Origin: CAVQBJ01 sp963819075
Lineage (GTDB): Bacteria; Actinomycetota; Thermoleophilia; Solirubrobacterales; Solirubrobacteraceae
DNA: 64,000 bases
Direction: 5' to 3'
NCBI GenBank assembly: GCA_963819075.1
Contig: CAWFUP010000002.1
Coordinates: 434,001 to 498,000, forward strand
Positions 19,915 through 29,468 of the stretch are shown one piece after another. The notes below the pieces were generated by a model that saw nothing but the letters and a program-made list of their open reading frames with translations, searched no databases and was not told the origin of the DNA. Made by a program: the position numbers and the translations under genes. Within the stretch, counting starts at the first letter, position 1, and every line of letters starts with the position of its first letter.

Positions 19915-21030
19915 CTACACCGGCGCCGGGGGTGCGTGCTTTCCGTGGCCGTCGGACGACGGCGGGCCGCCGAGCTTCTGGTCGATCACGGCGAGCGGCG
20001 TCGGCTGGCCCTCACCGGCGAAGTCCGCGCGCCCGAGGCGGTGGCGGAAGACCCAGTACGTCCAGGCGGTGTAGCCGAGCACGAGCGGGACACCGAAGAT
20101 CGCCACGACGGTCATCACCGTCAGCGTGTAGTGCGTCGAGGAGGCGGCCACCAACGTCAGATCGTACGCCGAGCTCGTCGTCGAGGGCAACGCATTGGGG
20201 AACAGGTCGACGAACAGGCTGAGGAAGAGCAGCGCGATCGCAACCGCGCTCAGCGAGAACGCCGTCGCGTCGCGCTTGCGGGCCACGTTCAAGGACGCGC
20301 CGACCGCGCAGGCCACGGCGGCGATGGCCACGATCTGGGCGGCCCACTTGGTGCCGCCGCTCGACTGGTCCGACGCGGTCCAGATGAGGAATCCGGCCAT
20401 CAGCACCGTGGCTATGGGAGCGAGCCGACGCGCGATGCCGCGGGCGCGCTCGACCAGTTCGTCGCGCGTGCGCAGCGTCAGGAACATCGCGCCGTGCGCG
20501 GTGAACAGGGTCAGGGTGACGAGCCCGCCGAGCAGCGCGTAGGGGTGCAGCAGATCGAAGATCGTCGCGGTGACGTTGTGGGCGGGGCCCATCGCGACGC
20601 CGTGGATGATGTTCGCCCAGCCGACGCCCCACAGAAGCGCGGCCGCGCCCGAGCTGATGATCGTGGCCCATTCCCAGGTGGCGCGCCAGCGCGGTGAGTC
20701 GTCCTTGCCCCAGAACTCGAAGGAGACGCCGCGCACGATGAGCGCGAGCAGGATGAGCAGCAGGGCGAGGTAGAAGCCGGAGAAGAGGCTTGCGTACCAG
20801 CCGGGGAAGGCGGCGAACGTGGCGCCGCCGGCGGTGAGCAGCCAGACCTCGTTACCGTCCCACACCGGGCCGATCGTGTGGATCACGGCGCGCTTCTCGG
20901 GCTGGTCGCGGCCGACGGCGCGCAGCAGGATGCCGACGCCGAAGTCGAAGCCCTCGAGGACGAAGTAGCCGATCCACAGGACGCCGATGAGGCCGAACCA
21001 CAGAACCTGGAGGAAGCTCGGATCGTGCAT
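19915..21030 (-). CDS. cydB: Cytochrome bd oxidase subunit II
   Basis: 371 residues, eight or so membrane helices. The N-terminus LQVLWFGLIGVLWIGYFVLE and GFDFGVGILL plus IGPVWDGNEVWLLTAGGATF are the CydB signatures. It pairs with CydA in the high-affinity quinol oxidase that reduces O2 under microoxic conditions without proton pumping. ATG 21030 is 1 nt from the cydA stop. The C-terminal ~30 residues are hydrophilic (GPPSSDGHGKHAPPAPV). Confidence 0.94.
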   Translation of the reverse strand: MHDPSFLQVLWFGLIGVLWIGYFVLEGFDFGVGILLRAVGRDQPEKRAVIHTIGPVWDGNEVWLLTAGGATFAAFPGWYASLFSGFYLALLLILLALIVRGVSFEFWGKDDSPRWRATWEWATIISSGAAALLWGVGWANIIHGVAMGPAHNVTATIFDLLHPYALLGGLVTLTLFTAHGAMFLTLRTRDELVERARGIARRLAPIATVLMAGFLIWTASDQSSGGTKWAAQIVAIAAVACAVGASLNVARKRDATAFSLSAVAIALLFLSLFVDLFPNALPSTTSSAYDLTLVAASSTHYTLTVMTVVAIFGVPLVLGYTAWTYWVFRHRLGRADFAGEGQPTPLAVIDQKLGGPPSSDGHGKHAPPAPV

Positions 21031-21031
21031 G

Positions 21032-22456
21032 TCAGTAGGCCATCACGAGGTCGTTCTCGAGCGACGGTGCCTCTCCGGCGGGAGGGCCGCCGGCCGGCGT
21101 CGGCGCCGGGGGCTCCTCGGGACCGTGCTGGACCTCGCGGAACATCAGGCGCGCGCCGACCGCGATGAGGATCACGTACACCACGATGTAGGCGGTCAGC
21201 GAGATGACGATCTCGGTCAGCGACACGTTGGGCGAGCGCGCGTCGCTCGTCTTCAGCAGCCCGTAGACCACCCACGGCTGGCGGCCCATCTCGGTGAAGA
21301 TCCAACCGCTCCAGTTGGCGATGATGGGCAGGAAGATGCCGACGATCGCGAGGCGGTTGAACCACTTGGCGCCCTCGAGCTTGCGCCTGCGGGCCAGCCA
21401 CAGCCCGGCGAGCGCGATCAGCAACATCAGGGTGCCGGCGCCGATCATGGCCCGGAACGTCCAGTAGGTGACGCCGAGGATCGGGATGTAGTCGCCCGGC
21501 CCGTACTTGGCCACCTCCTGCGCCTGCACGTTGAGCACGCCGGGCAGCGAGCCGTTCCAGTGCAGCGTGGCGATGAGCGACTCCAGGTGAGGGATGCGGA
21601 TGTCGGGCTGCAGCGTGAGCGGGTGCTTCTGCAGCGGCCCCATCGCGAAGATCGACAGGCCGGCGCCGTTGGTGGTGTGCTCCAGGCCCTCCGCGGCGGC
21701 CATCTTCATCGGCTCCTGCTTGGCCATCAGGCGGGCCTGGCTGTCGCCGAAGGCCAGCGTGGCCAGGATCGTCACGAGGGCGATCGGGAGGACGAGGCGC
21801 AGCGAGCGGGTGAAGAACTCGACGTTGCGCTTGCGCAGCAGGTTGAAGCCCGAGATGCCGATCACCAGCATCGCGCCGGTCGAGAGGGCGCCGAAGATCG
21901 TGTGCGGGAAGGCGAGCAGCACGGTCGAGTTGGTCAGCACGCTGAAGATGTTGGTCAGCTCGGCGCGGTGCGTGACGGTGTTGAGCGTGTAGCCGACCGG
22001 GTGCTGCATCCATGAGTTCGCGGCGAGGATGAAGTACGCCGACAGGACCGTGCCGAAGGCCATCAGCCACACGGTGGCGAGGTGCACCTTCGGCGAGAGG
22101 CGGCCCCAGCCGAAGATCCACAGGCCGAGGAAGGTCGACTCCAGGAAGAAGGCGAGCAGGCCCTCCATGGCCAGCGGCGCGCCGAAGATGTCGCCGACGT
22201 AGCGGGAGTAGATCGACCAGTTCATGCCGAACTGGAACTCCTGCACGATGCCGGTGACGACGCCGATGGCCAGCGAGATGAGCATGAACTTGCCCCAGAA
22301 CCGCGTCATGCGCAGGTAGATCTCGTTGCCCGTGCGGTAGTGCAGCGTCTGGCACAGCGCCACGAAGCAGGCGAGGCCGATCGACATCGGCACGAAGATG
22401 AAGTGGAACAGCGTCGTGATGCCGAACTGGCTACGGGCGAGATCGAGCGTGTTCAC
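21032..22456 (-). CDS. cydA: Cytochrome bd oxidase subunit I
   Basis: About 474 residues from GTG 22456. This start gives NTLDLARSQFGITTLFHFIF, which lines up with the normal CydA N-terminus. The open frame continues to 22534, with an ATG at 22492. H in LFHFIF is the distal b595 ligand region, and GRQPWVVYGLLKTSDA is the GRxPW signature before the C-terminal helix. The Q-loop appears short, as usual outside enterobacteria. It reduces O2 at haem d using quinol. The upstream spacer, shared with the divergent LOG gene, contains two palindromic or repeated elements (22504-22529), so the operon is probably oxygen- or redox-controlled. Confidence 0.93.
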   Translation of the reverse strand: MNTLDLARSQFGITTLFHFIFVPMSIGLACFVALCQTLHYRTGNEIYLRMTRFWGKFMLISLAIGVVTGIVQEFQFGMNWSIYSRYVGDIFGAPLAMEGLLAFFLESTFLGLWIFGWGRLSPKVHLATVWLMAFGTVLSAYFILAANSWMQHPVGYTLNTVTHRAELTNIFSVLTNSTVLLAFPHTIFGALSTGAMLVIGISGFNLLRKRNVEFFTRSLRLVLPIALVTILATLAFGDSQARLMAKQEPMKMAAAEGLEHTTNGAGLSIFAMGPLQKHPLTLQPDIRIPHLESLIATLHWNGSLPGVLNVQAQEVAKYGPGDYIPILGVTYWTFRAMIGAGTLMLLIALAGLWLARRRKLEGAKWFNRLAIVGIFLPIIANWSGWIFTEMGRQPWVVYGLLKTSDARSPNVSLTEIVISLTAYIVVYVILIAVGARLMFREVQHGPEEPPAPTPAGGPPAGEAPSLENDLVMAY

Positions 22457-22503
22457 GGCGGCAATGTTGCTGGCGCGCCGGCCGAGCGCCATCGCTGGTT
22501 CGC

Positions 22504-22521
22504 CGCCGCAACTTTGCGGCG
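22504..22521. promoter_or_regulatory. 18-bp palindrome in the cydA/LOG divergent promoter region
   Basis: CGCCGCAACTTTGCGGCG has perfect 8-bp arms around CT. It lies 48-65 nt upstream of the cydA GTG, in the space expected for an operator, and partly overlaps the CCGTAGTT element. It is not an obvious Rex or CRP-type site; the binding protein is unknown. Confidence 0.45.
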
Positions 22522-22529
22522 AACTACGG
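22516..22529 (-). promoter_or_regulatory. Candidate shared operator (CCGTAGTT element) upstream of cydA
   Basis: Read on the minus strand this is CCGTAGTTCGCCGC, nearly the same as CCGTAGTTGGCCGC at 25210-25223 and sharing CCGTAGTT with the palindrome at 7220-7234. It lies about 60 nt upstream of cydA. A common regulator, probably the response regulator at 592, is inferred. Confidence 0.45.
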
Positions 22530-22579
22530 GGCACCCCGGCACGGGGGGCGGCCGTACCGGATCTCTAGGCTTGCCCGTC

Positions 22580-23338
22580 GTGTCCCCGCAAGGCCCCGAA
22601 CCGCCGGGCGCTGCGCAGACCTTTGACGAAGAGTTGCTGCTTTGGCTCGGCGACGAGCCATCCGGCGTTCGCGCGGCCGACGCCGAGCGCATCCGCGACA
22701 TCGCCGGCGAGTTCGCTCGCGGCTTCGACGCGCTCGCGCGGGTGCGCCGGGCCGTCACCGTGTTCGGCTCGGCGCGCACGCCGGCCGACCACCCCGACTA
22801 CGCGTTGGTGCGCGAGACGGCGGCGGGCCTCGGCCGGGGCGGCTACGCGATCATCACCGGGGGCGGTCCGGGTCTCATGGAGGCCGCCAACCGCGGGGCT
22901 CGCGACGCCGGCGCGCTCTCGATCGGCTGCAACATCGAGCTGCCGCACGAGCAGCGGGCGAACCCGTATCTCGACATCAGCCTGCGCTTTCGGCACTTCT
23001 TCGCGCGCAAGGTGATGTTCGTGCGCTACGCGAGCGCGTTCGTGATCGCGCCCGGTGGCTTCGGGACGCTGGACGAGCTCTTCGAGGCGCTGACGCTCAT
23101 CCAGACCGCGACCATTCGCCACTTCCCGGTCATCCTGCTGGGCGGCTCGGAGTGGGACGGGCTGCTCGACTGGCTGCGCGCGCGGGCGCTCGCCGATCGG
23201 CGGATCAGCCCGGGCGATCTCGATGGCCTGCACGTCGTCGACGACGCGGCGCAGGTCTGCGCGATCGCCGATGCGGCGTACGAGCGCCAGCATGCGCACG
23301 GGCGCCGCCAGCCGCGTCGCGGGCAGCTCGAGCGGTAG
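22580..23338 (+). CDS. LOG-family (TIGR00730-type) nucleotide hydrolase
   Basis: About 252 residues from GTG 22580. The Rossmann-like fold has VTVFGSARTPADHPDY, then ITGGGPGLMEAANRGA and the family hallmark PGGFGTLDELFEALTL (PGGxGTxxE) with the catalytic Arg/Glu region. LOG proteins cleave ribose-5-phosphate from nucleoside monophosphates, classically cytokinin ribotides; bacterial roles include nucleotide turnover. It is divergent from cydA and shares its regulatory spacer. The last 15 residues are Arg/His/Gln-rich and unlike the family. The ABC ATPase starts 11 nt after its stop. Confidence 0.85.
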   Translation: MSPQGPEPPGAAQTFDEELLLWLGDEPSGVRAADAERIRDIAGEFARGFDALARVRRAVTVFGSARTPADHPDYALVRETAAGLGRGGYAIITGGGPGLMEAANRGARDAGALSIGCNIELPHEQRANPYLDISLRFRHFFARKVMFVRYASAFVIAPGGFGTLDELFEALTLIQTATIRHFPVILLGGSEWDGLLDWLRARALADRRISPGDLDGLHVVDDAAQVCAIADAAYERQHAHGRRQPRRGQLER

Positions 23339-23348
23339 GTTGCCGGCC

Positions 23349-24250
<902 letters not shown>

Positions 24251-24260
<10 letters not shown>

Positions 24261-25180
24261 GCCGCCGCCGGGCTCCGCGCGACGAGCTCGGTCTCGGCGC
24301 CGCGGGGCGTGACGATGACGGGCACCGTGGCGGCCGCGAGCACGGCGCCCGAGACGCTTCCGAGCAGCACCTGGCGCTTCGGTCCGTAGCCGCGCGAGCC
24401 GGTGACGATGAGGTCGGCCCACCCGTCCGCCTGCTCGAGCAGGCACTGCGCCGGGTCGCCGTCGAGGACGACGCCCTCGGTCGACACGGTGCTGGCCAGG
24501 CGCCGCAGGACCGCGTCGAGCTCGGCCTGCACGTCGCCGCGCGCCGCCTCCTCGTAGCCGTCGAGCCCGACCGACCAGGACGGCACCGCGAAGGCGGATA
24601 CGACGCGCACGGTCGCACTGCAGGCGCGCCCGAGCCCGGCGGCGACCCGGACGGCGGCGCGGGCCTCGTCGCTGTCGGTGTAACCGGTGACGATTCGCTG
24701 GGGCGCCTGCGGATGGTCGTCCGCGTAGCCACGCGGCGCGAGCGCGACGGCGCAGGGCGCTCCGTGGAGCAGGCTCTGAGCCACCGAGCCGGTCTCGATG
24801 CGGCTGGTCTGCGCGCGCTCCGGGCAGCCGACGACGATCGCGCTCGCCCGCTCGCTCTCGGCGAAGGTCTGCAGGCCGCGTGCGACGGATTCGCCGCAGA
24901 CGGCGTGGCGCTCGGCCTCGGGGCCGATCGGTGCGGCGGAGAGCACGGCGTGGGCCTGACGCCACAGCTCCTCGTCGCGCGCCGCGCCCTTTTCGGCAGC
25001 GCCGCGGATCCGCGGCGGACGCACGGAGACGAGAGCGAGCGGGCGGCCGGCCGCGTCGGCGAGCTGGCGGCCGAGCGCGAGCGCGTCGGCCGAGCCGGCG
25101 GAGCCGTCGTAGGCGATGACGATGGGCGCCGCGATGCTCGGGCCTCGCGCTTCGGCGGTGCTGTTGCCGGTCTCGATCAT
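24251..25180 (-). CDS. Tandem universal stress protein (UspA x2)
   Basis: 309 residues from ATG 25180, which follows a GGGACGAG ribosome site; the longer open frame to 25324 would read through the intergenic element. Domain one opens with IVIAYDGSAGSADALALG and domain two with RIVTGYTDSDEARAAV. The second domain has an intact ATP loop, TGSRGYGPKRQVLLGS (G-2x-G-9x-G-S), while the first lacks the glycines. It is divergent from ppsA and shares a CCGTAGTT element located about 30-43 nt upstream of this start. Confidence 0.88.
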
Positions 25181-25209
25181 GCTCGTCCCATTATCGCCCT
25201 CACGGCGAT

Positions 25210-25223
25210 GCGGCCAACTACGG
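25210..25223 (-). promoter_or_regulatory. Candidate shared operator (CCGTAGTT element) between Usp and ppsA
   Basis: On the minus strand the site reads CCGTAGTTGGCCGC. It lies 30 nt upstream of the Usp start and about 90 nt upstream of ppsA. It differs from the cydA-upstream site at one base in 14. A flanking TGCGG/CCGCA pair encloses it. Confidence 0.45.
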
Positions 25224-25313
25224 ATTCCGCAATCGGGCGCCGGCGGATGCGTGGCCCCGCCCACCGGGCGTAGCGTGCGCCCGACAGCGCACCGGCCATC
25301 CAAGGGAGGGACC

Positions 25314-27635
25314 ATGACGACCACGACCGGCCTACCGACAGGCGTGAAGCCGATCCGGCCGTTCGCCGACCTCCGCGTCGGCGACGTCGACTACGCCGGC
25401 GGCAAGGGCGCGAACCTCGGCGAGCTGACCGCGGCCGGACTCCCGGTGCCGCCCGGATTCGTCGTCGGCGCGCCGTCGTACGCGGCCTTCTGCGAGGAGA
25501 CCGGGCTGCGGGCGCGCCTGGAGGAGCTGCTCGCCGACATCGACGTCGAGGACACCTCCGAGCTGGCCGACGCGACCGAGCACGCACGTGCCCTGTTCGA
25601 CGAGACGCCGATGCCGCCGTGGCTGGAGGACGCGATCCGCGGCGCCCTGGCCGAGCTGCTCGGCTCCGACGAGCAGGCGCCCGTGGCCGTGCGCTCGTCG
25701 GCGACCGGCGAGGACACCGTTTCGGCCTCGTTCGCCGGCATGAACGAGACCTACCTGAACACGCGCGGGGGCGACGCCGTCGTCGACGCCGTGCGGCGGT
25801 GCTGGCGCTCGCTGTTCGGCGCCCGCACCGTGTACTACCGTGGCCAGCGCGGGCTGTCGCAGGCGGCAATGGACATCGCGGTCGTCGTGCAGCGCCAGAT
25901 CGCCTCCACGCGCGCCGGCGTGATGTTCACGGTCAACCCCGCGAGTGGCGACCGTGGTGAGCTCGTCATCGAGGGCGCGTTCGGCCTCGGCGAGGCCGTC
26001 GTCTCGGGATCGGTCTCGCCCGACCGCTACGTGGTCGACAAGGCGACGCTGGCGATTCGGGCGCGCGAGGTGCACCACAAGGAACTCATCATCGAGCCGG
26101 CGGCGGAGGGCGGGACCGTCACGCGCGAACTGACCGAGTCCGAGGCGCTGCAGCCGGTGCTCACCGATGTCGAGGTGGTCGAGCTCGCGCGCGCCGGGCG
26201 GCGGATGGAGGAGCACTACGGCAAGCCGCAGGACACCGAGTGGGCCTTCGACCCCAGCGGCGCGATGTTCGTGCTGCAGAGCCGACCCGTCACGACGCTG
26301 CACGACGCGGCTGCCCCGGCAGCCGCCCCCGCGGCGGCCGAGCACGACGGCGCCGTGCTGCTGCACGGGCTCGGTGGCGCGCCGGGCAGCGCGAGCGGCG
26401 CTGTGCGCGTGCTCGCCACGCTGCACGACGCGGATCGGCTCGGCGACGGCGACGTGCTCGTCACCCACATGACCGCCCCGGACTGGGTTCCGCTCATGCG
26501 CCGCTCGGCGGCGATCGTCACCGACTCCGGCGGCATGACCTGCCACGCGGCGATCGTCTCCCGCGAGCTCGGCATCCCGTGCGTCGTGGGGACGGGCGAG
26601 GCGACGCGCAAGCTGCGCGACGGCGAGGTGGTGACGGTCGACGCGACCCACGGAGTGGTGCTCGAGGGGGCGCGCGCCGAGCGCCCGGTCGCCGCGGCGA
26701 CGCAACTCGTGTCGGCGGCGCCCGCGCACCTCGTAACCGGCACGCAGATCCTCGTCAACCTGTCCGAGCCCTCGCAGGTGGAGCACGCGGCGAGCCTGGA
26801 CGCCGACGGCGTCGGGCTGCTGCGCGCCGAGCTGATGGTGCTCGAGGCGCTCAAGGGCGACCATCCGCGCACGCTGCTGGAGGAGGGGCGCGCCGATGCG
26901 TTCGTGGATGCGATGGCCGAGGGCCTGACGGCGTTCGCGAGCGCGTTCGCGCCGCGGCCGATCACCTACCGCACGATCGACTTCCGCACGAACGAGTTCC
27001 GCGGGCTGCGCGGCGGCGAGCGCTTCGAGCCCGAGGAGGCCAACCCGATGATCGGCTACCGCGGGGCGCTGCGCTACACCCAGGAGCCCGACGTGTTCGC
27101 GCTCGAGCTGGCGGCGCTGCGGCGCGTCTGGGACGACGGGCACCAGAACCTGCACGTGATGCTGCCGTTCGTGCGCACGACCCGCGAGCTGCGGCGCTGT
27201 CGCGAGCTGATCGCGGAGTCCGGGCTGCTTGACCGGCGCGGCTTCGAGCTGTGGGTGATGGCCGAGGTCCCCTCGGTGCTGTTCAACCTCGCCGAGTACG
27301 CGAAGCTCGGCATCGCCGGCATCTCGGTGGGCTCCAACGACCTGACCCAGCTGCTGCTCGGCGCCGACCGCGACAACGAGGTCCTCGCGCAGACCTTCGA
27401 CGAGCGCGACCCGGCGGTCCAGGAGTACCTGCGCCAGCTCATCCCGCGGGCGCGTGAGCTCGGGTTGCGCACCTCGATCTGCGGGCAGGCGCCATCGGTG
27501 CACCCGGAGTACGCCGACCTGCTCGTGCGGGCGGGCATCGACTGCATCTCGGTGAACATGGACGTCGTCGATCGCACACGCGCGCTCGTCGCCGCCGCCG
27601 AGCGGCGGGTGCTGCTGGACGCCGCGCGCGGGTGA
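25314..27635 (+). CDS. ppsA: Phosphoenolpyruvate synthase
   Basis: 773 residues. The N-terminal ATP-binding domain has GGKGANLGELTAAGLPVPPG, AVRSSATGEDTVSASFAG and QSRPVTTL. The swivelling domain has the phospho-His in SGGMTCHAAIVSRELG. The C-terminal TIM-barrel has NPMIGYRGALRY, GISVGSNDLTQL and TSICGQAPS with the acid-base Cys. It converts pyruvate + ATP to PEP + AMP + Pi, the first gluconeogenic step. ATG 25314 has a strong AAGGGAGGG site. Its stop overlaps the pyruvate:ferredoxin oxidoreductase genes (TGATG), so pyruvate made by that enzyme can be passed straight to PEP. It is intact and of normal length. Confidence 0.93.
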   Translation: MTTTTGLPTGVKPIRPFADLRVGDVDYAGGKGANLGELTAAGLPVPPGFVVGAPSYAAFCEETGLRARLEELLADIDVEDTSELADATEHARALFDETPMPPWLEDAIRGALAELLGSDEQAPVAVRSSATGEDTVSASFAGMNETYLNTRGGDAVVDAVRRCWRSLFGARTVYYRGQRGLSQAAMDIAVVVQRQIASTRAGVMFTVNPASGDRGELVIEGAFGLGEAVVSGSVSPDRYVVDKATLAIRAREVHHKELIIEPAAEGGTVTRELTESEALQPVLTDVEVVELARAGRRMEEHYGKPQDTEWAFDPSGAMFVLQSRPVTTLHDAAAPAAAPAAAEHDGAVLLHGLGGAPGSASGAVRVLATLHDADRLGDGDVLVTHMTAPDWVPLMRRSAAIVTDSGGMTCHAAIVSRELGIPCVVGTGEATRKLRDGEVVTVDATHGVVLEGARAERPVAAATQLVSAAPAHLVTGTQILVNLSEPSQVEHAASLDADGVGLLRAELMVLEALKGDHPRTLLEEGRADAFVDAMAEGLTAFASAFAPRPITYRTIDFRTNEFRGLRGGERFEPEEANPMIGYRGALRYTQEPDVFALELAALRRVWDDGHQNLHVMLPFVRTTRELRRCRELIAESGLLDRRGFELWVMAEVPSVLFNLAEYAKLGIAGISVGSNDLTQLLLGADRDNEVLAQTFDERDPAVQEYLRQLIPRARELGLRTSICGQAPSVHPEYADLLVRAGIDCISVNMDVVDRTRALVAAAERRVLLDAARG

Positions 27636-28204
27636 TGTTCGCGGTGCGCATCCACGGCCGCGGCGGTCAGGGCGTGGTGACCGCCGTCGAGCTGCTCTCG
27701 CTCGCCGCCTTCGACGAGGGATTGGAGGCGCAGGCCTTCCCGAGCTTCGGGTCAGAGCGCATGGGCGCTCCGGTGGTCGCGTTCTGCCGCATCGACGAGC
27801 GGCCGATCCGGGTGCGCGAGCCGATCTCCGAGCCCGACGCCGTCGTCGTGCAGGACGCGACCCTGCTGACCCACGTTGACGTGTTCGGTGGCCTTGGAGC
27901 CGATGGCTATGTGCTCATCAACTCCGAGCGCGACCTCGACGAGCTCGGCCTCGCCGAGCTGCGCGAGCGCCATCGCGCCGAGCGGGTCGCCACGGTCGGT
28001 GCCACCGCGCTCGCGCGCGCCCGGACCGGGCGGCCGATCCCCAACGCCGCGCTGCTCGGGGCGCTGGCGGCGCTCACCGGGATCGTGTCGATCGGCGCGC
28101 TCACCAAGGCGATCGGCGAGCGCTTCTCCGGCACCGCCGCGACCGGCAACGTGGCCGCGGCCGAGGACGCGTTCGCGGCCGTGCGGGAGCGCGCCCGTGC
28201 GTGA
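27635..28204 (+). CDS. porC: Pyruvate/2-oxoacid:ferredoxin oxidoreductase, gamma subunit
   Basis: 189 residues. VRIHGRGGQGVVTAVELLS opens the gamma subunit, and FPSFGSERMGAPVVAFCRID is the second signature. The gamma subunit joins alpha and beta in the CoA-dependent oxidation of a 2-oxoacid to acyl-CoA + CO2 + reduced ferredoxin, or the reverse. ATG 27635 overlaps the ppsA TGA; the porA GTG at 28197 lies inside its 3' end. The exact oxoacid is not visible in the sequence; the ppsA neighbour favours pyruvate. Confidence 0.9.
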   Translation: MFAVRIHGRGGQGVVTAVELLSLAAFDEGLEAQAFPSFGSERMGAPVVAFCRIDERPIRVREPISEPDAVVVQDATLLTHVDVFGGLGADGYVLINSERDLDELGLAELRERHRAERVATVGATALARARTGRPIPNAALLGALAALTGIVSIGALTKAIGERFSGTAATGNVAAAEDAFAAVRERARA

Positions 28205-29468
28205 GCAGCTCGAGGGATCCCAGGCCGTCGCGCGCGCGGTGGCCGCCTGCCGGCCGGAGGTCGTGTGCGCGTATCCGATCACGCCGCAGACGCACATCGT
28301 CGAGGCGCTGTCGCGACTCGCGCGCACCGGCGAGCTCGCGCCCTGCGAGGTCGTCAACGTCGAATCGGAGTTCGCGGCGATGTCGGTGGCCATCGGCGCG
28401 TCGGCCACCGGCGCGCGCGCCTACACCGCGACGGCGAGCCAGGGCCTGCTGTACATGGCCGAGGCGCTGTTCAACGCGGCCGGGCTCGGCCTGCCGATCG
28501 TGATGACGTGCGCCAACCGCGCAATCGGGGCGCCGATCAACATCTGGAACGACCACTCCGACTCGATGGCCATGCGCGACTGCGGCTGGATCCAGCTCTA
28601 CGCCAGCGACAACCAGGAGGCCGTCGACCTGCACGTGCAGGCCTTCCGACTGGCCGAGGAGCTCTCGGCGCCGGTGATGGTGTGCATGGACGGGTTCGTG
28701 CTGACGCACGCCTTCGAGCCGCTGGAGGTTCCCGACCAGGAGCGCGTCGACGCCTTCCTGCCGGCCTTCGCGCCCCACCAGGTGCTCGACCCCGACGAGC
28801 CGATGACAATCGGCGCGATGGTCGGCCCCGAGGCGTTCACCGAGGTTCGCTACCTCGCTCACGCCAAGCAGGTCCAGGCCCTCGACCTCATCCCGCAGAT
28901 CGCCGATGAATTCCGCGAGCGCTTCGGCCGCGCCTCCGGGGGCCTGCTCGACACGTATCGCAGCGACGACGCCGAAACGGTGGTGCTCGTGCTCGGCTCG
29001 GTCTTCGGAACGGTCGCCGACGTCGTCGACGAGCTGCGCGAGCAGGGAGTCTCGATCGGCGCGATCGCGCTGAAGGCGTTTCGCCCGTTCCCGCTCGACG
29101 AGCTGCGCCAGGCGCTGTGCAGCGCGCAGCGCGTGCTCGTGCTCGAGCGCGCGCTCGCGGTCGGGGTCGGGGGAATCGTCTCGGCCAACGTGCGCACTGC
29201 GCTCGCCGGTCTCCCGGTGCACGCCCACACGGTCATCGCCGGCCTCGGCGGGCGGCCGATCACGCGCCGCTCGCTGCACGGCCTGATCGACCAGGCGCGC
29301 GCCGGCGAGCTCGGCGAGCTGCACTTCCTCGACCTGCGCCGCGACGTCGTCGAGCGCGAGCTCACGCGGGCCGGCGCCGGGCAGCGCGCCCGGGCCGGGG
29401 CCCGCCCCGGCCCCCACGCCGAGGGCATCCTGCGTGATCTCGGGATCGTCGCCGGGGGGCCGGTGTGA
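28197..29468 (+). CDS. porA: Pyruvate/2-oxoacid:ferredoxin oxidoreductase, alpha subunit
   Basis: 423 residues from GTG 28197 (VREQLEGSQAVARAV), matching family N-termini. YPITPQTHIVEAL and ESEFAAMSVAIGAS contain the thiamine-activating region, and TATASQGLLYMAEALF and MDGFVLTHAFEPLEV follow. The C-terminal domain (VVLVLGSVFGTVADVV) is the transketolase-like CoA-contact domain. The last ~40 residues are an Ala/Arg/Gly/Pro linker. It overlaps porB by GTGA. The four-gene order gamma-alpha-beta-flavoprotein, all overlapping, indicates one complex. Confidence 0.92.
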   Translation: MREQLEGSQAVARAVAACRPEVVCAYPITPQTHIVEALSRLARTGELAPCEVVNVESEFAAMSVAIGASATGARAYTATASQGLLYMAEALFNAAGLGLPIVMTCANRAIGAPINIWNDHSDSMAMRDCGWIQLYASDNQEAVDLHVQAFRLAEELSAPVMVCMDGFVLTHAFEPLEVPDQERVDAFLPAFAPHQVLDPDEPMTIGAMVGPEAFTEVRYLAHAKQVQALDLIPQIADEFRERFGRASGGLLDTYRSDDAETVVLVLGSVFGTVADVVDELREQGVSIGAIALKAFRPFPLDELRQALCSAQRVLVLERALAVGVGGIVSANVRTALAGLPVHAHTVIAGLGGRPITRRSLHGLIDQARAGELGELHFLDLRRDVVERELTRAGAGQRARAGARPGPHAEGILRDLGIVAGGPV

